Notes under the pieces: model-generated
Told to the model about the DNA's origin: nothing
Database searches by the model: none
The model's input: the letters and a program-made list of their open reading frames with translations, nothing else
Source of the DNA: a bacterium
Lineage (GTDB): Bacteria > Spirochaetota > UBA4802 > UBA5550
Reading direction: 5' to 3'
Length of the DNA stretch: 7,696 nt
Assembly (NCBI GenBank): GCA_024224995.1
Contig: JAAENB010000859.1
Location: 1 to 7,696 of the forward strand
Program-made: the position numbers and the translations under genes
Shown: piece by piece, positions 7,244 to 7,696 of the stretch
How the letters are laid out: each line of letters begins with the position of its first letter
Position numbering within the stretch: position 1 is the stretch's first letter

Positions 7244-7249
7244 CCTCCC
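7244..7249 (-). promoter_or_regulatory. Ribosome binding site of the VWA gene
   Basis: On the minus strand GGGAGG lies six bases before the ATG at 7237. This is a near-ideal Shine-Dalgarno sequence, and the encoded signal peptide begins right at that ATG, so the start is secure. Confidence 0.8.
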
Positions 7250-7273
7250 GGTGTGTGCGTTATTGGAGTGTAT

Positions 7274-7302
7274 AATTTATCCTGTAGGTGAAGATTTTGC
7301 AA
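7274..7302 (-). promoter_or_regulatory. Possible sigma-70 type promoter of the VWA gene
   Basis: On the minus strand TTGCAA (7302-7297) and TAAATT (7279-7274) are separated by 17 bases. Each hexamer matches the sigma-70 consensus at four of six positions. It would start transcription about 30 bp before the start codon. The region between the repeat and the gene is AT-rich and otherwise featureless. This is a pattern match only, and other spacings cannot be excluded. Confidence 0.3.
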
Positions 7303-7332
7303 CCAAGTTTTTGCCGTGGGTTTTGGTACCGT

Positions 7333-7359
7333 CTCAGAGCTCTTTTAAAGAGCTCTGAG
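7333..7359. repeat. Perfect 27-bp palindrome opening repeat unit 1
   Basis: Arms CTCAGAGCTCTTT and AAAGAGCTCTGAG flank a single central T. As RNA it can form a 10-bp stem with a TTTTAAA loop or a longer stem. It also contains GAGCTC, itself palindromic, in each arm. No T-run follows it on the minus strand; on the plus strand only GGTTTT follows, and the second copy lacks even that. A terminator role is therefore weak, and a protein-binding site or element end is more likely. Confidence 0.75.
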
Positions 7360-7459
7360 GTTTTACCCCCCGAAGGAGCGGTTTCCGGCCAATGGAGTCA
7401 GGAAACAACTCAACTTCAGGAGCAAACACTAAAAATAACCGGTAAATAAACAGGTTCAT
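7334..7459 (-). CDS. Hypothetical micro-ORF in repeat unit 1
   Basis: An ATG-started frame of 41 codons lies wholly inside the repeat and stops within the palindrome, ending in QSSLKEL. It begins MNLFIYR and has a short hydrophobic stretch (FLVFAPEV). The same frame is intact in unit 2 with four amino acid differences (L8V, A13V, I23V, K33G). No convincing ribosome binding site precedes the ATG, and no family is recognised. The frame may be open by chance and preserved only because the DNA repeat is young. Confidence 0.15.
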   Translation of the reverse strand: MNLFIYRLFLVFAPEVELFPDSIGRKPLLRGVKPQSSLKEL

Positions 7460-7560
7460 CTTCAGAAAAGAGCTCAAGAGACATAATCAGGGGAACAGTT
7501 CTCTCATAAGGGCAAAGCAATGCCGGGCGGGATTAAGGCTCGCTTTAAAAAGGCTGTGTT

Positions 7561-7587
7561 CTCAGAGCTCTTTTAAAGAGCTCTGAG
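7561..7587. repeat. Perfect 27-bp palindrome opening repeat unit 2
   Basis: This is base-for-base identical to the palindrome in unit 1, although the units differ at seven of 136 positions. The downstream TTTT seen in unit 1 is TCCT here, which argues against an intrinsic terminator on the plus strand. Confidence 0.75.
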
Positions 7588-7687
7588 GTCCTACCCCCCG
7601 AAGGAGCGGTTTCCGGCCAACGGAGTCAGGAAACAACTCAACTTCAGGAACAAACACCAAAAACACCCGGTAAATAAACAGGTTCAT
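7562..7687 (-). CDS. Hypothetical micro-ORF in repeat unit 2
   Basis: This is the counterpart of the unit 1 micro-ORF: same 41-codon length, same MNLFIYR start and QSSLKEL end. Five codons differ, one silently. Three of the four replacements are to valine. There is no clear ribosome binding site, since the bases before the ATG (TTTCTGAAG) carry only a short purine run too close to the start. Translation is unproven. Confidence 0.13.
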   Translation of the reverse strand: MNLFIYRVFLVFVPEVELFPDSVGRKPLLRGVGPQSSLKEL

Positions 7688-7696
7688 CTTCAGAAA

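Larger units (their letters stand above)
7333..7560. repeat. 228-bp tandem repeat, unit 1
   Basis: This unit starts with a perfect 27-bp palindrome and ends where the next palindrome starts. Its first 136 bp match unit 2 with no insertion or deletion and seven substitutions (7362, 7363, 7393, 7422, 7430, 7436, 7438), about 95% identity. The left boundary is sharp: similarity to the sequence before unit 2 stops within one base of the palindrome. The unit also contains a GTTTCC/GGAAAC inverted pair (7381-7386, 7401-7406). The final 92 bp (7469-7560) have no partner inside the window. No known element was recognised. Confidence 0.85.
7561..7696. repeat. 228-bp tandem repeat, unit 2 (cut by window edge)
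   Basis: This is the first 136 bp of a second unit, aligned to unit 1 at a constant offset of 228. The palindrome and the GTTTCC/GGAAAC pair (7609-7614, 7629-7634) are unchanged; all seven differences fall outside these arms. More units may follow beyond the right edge. The sequence could be a duplicated non-coding RNA or regulatory element, a miniature mobile element inserted head to tail, or a tandem satellite. Confidence 0.85.

Noticed and set aside
7143..7358. Plus-strand frame of 71 codons ending in the palindrome
   Set aside because: It is half opposite the VWA signal peptide and has no ribosome binding site. Its QSSFKEL end simply reflects the palindrome, which reads alike on both strands.
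7393..7446. Plus-strand 17-codon frame after a GAAGGAG motif in repeat unit 1
   Set aside because: Its ATG is ACG in unit 2 and the motif is 13 bases away, so the frame is not conserved.
7333..7696. CRISPR array or integron attC sites
   Set aside because: There are only two units of 228 bp with no short spaced repeats, and no attC core sites are visible.

Overview
The window carries three large genes, all on the minus strand and so read right to left: a secreted von Willebrand factor A (VWA) protein (5039-7237), a methyl-accepting chemotaxis protein (2901-4913) and MutS2 (376-2814). Together they fill about 90% of the sequence. No tRNA, rRNA, CRISPR array, transposase or phage gene was seen. 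Nearly all open frames on the plus strand lie opposite these genes and look like shadows.

The organism looks like a motile Gram-negative bacterium of the Desulfobacterota (delta-proteobacterial) type. This is inference. It rests on the cysteine motif inside the chemoreceptor HAMP region, on the MutS2 Walker B variant DEIIVGTNP, on the periplasmic VWA protein with a FlgO/CsgG-like end, and on short heptamer repeats and dispersed palindromes between genes. No rRNA or other decisive marker is present. GC content looks intermediate by eye and was not computed.

Layout from left to right: 1-375 has no convincing gene and is packed with small inverted repeats, including a 12-bp-stem hairpin and a chain of mutually exclusive GC-rich hairpins; it is also the 3' flank of mutS2. 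A heptamer array (347-381) supplies the mutS2 stop codon. After mutS2 comes a short 86-bp gap, then the chemoreceptor, then a 125-bp gap with a second heptamer array and a perfect 34-bp palindrome, then the VWA gene. Right of the VWA gene, 7238-7332 holds its ribosome binding site and a possible promoter. From 7333 to the right edge lies a tandem 228-bp repeat: one complete unit and 136 bp of a second, each opening with the same perfect 27-bp palindrome.

Functionally, the chemoreceptor is a transmembrane sensor feeding the CheA/CheW pathway, and its cysteine insertion suggests redox or metal input. The VWA protein should lie outside the inner membrane, and its end domains recall the flagellar outer-membrane accessory proteins FlgT/FlgP and FlgO, so a motility or envelope link with the neighbouring receptor is possible but unproven. 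MutS2 acts on DNA or stalled ribosomes and has no evident link to the other two. The items most worth a second look are the HAMP-embedded cysteine cluster, the multidomain VWA protein and the 228-bp repeat with its conserved palindrome and paired micro-ORF.
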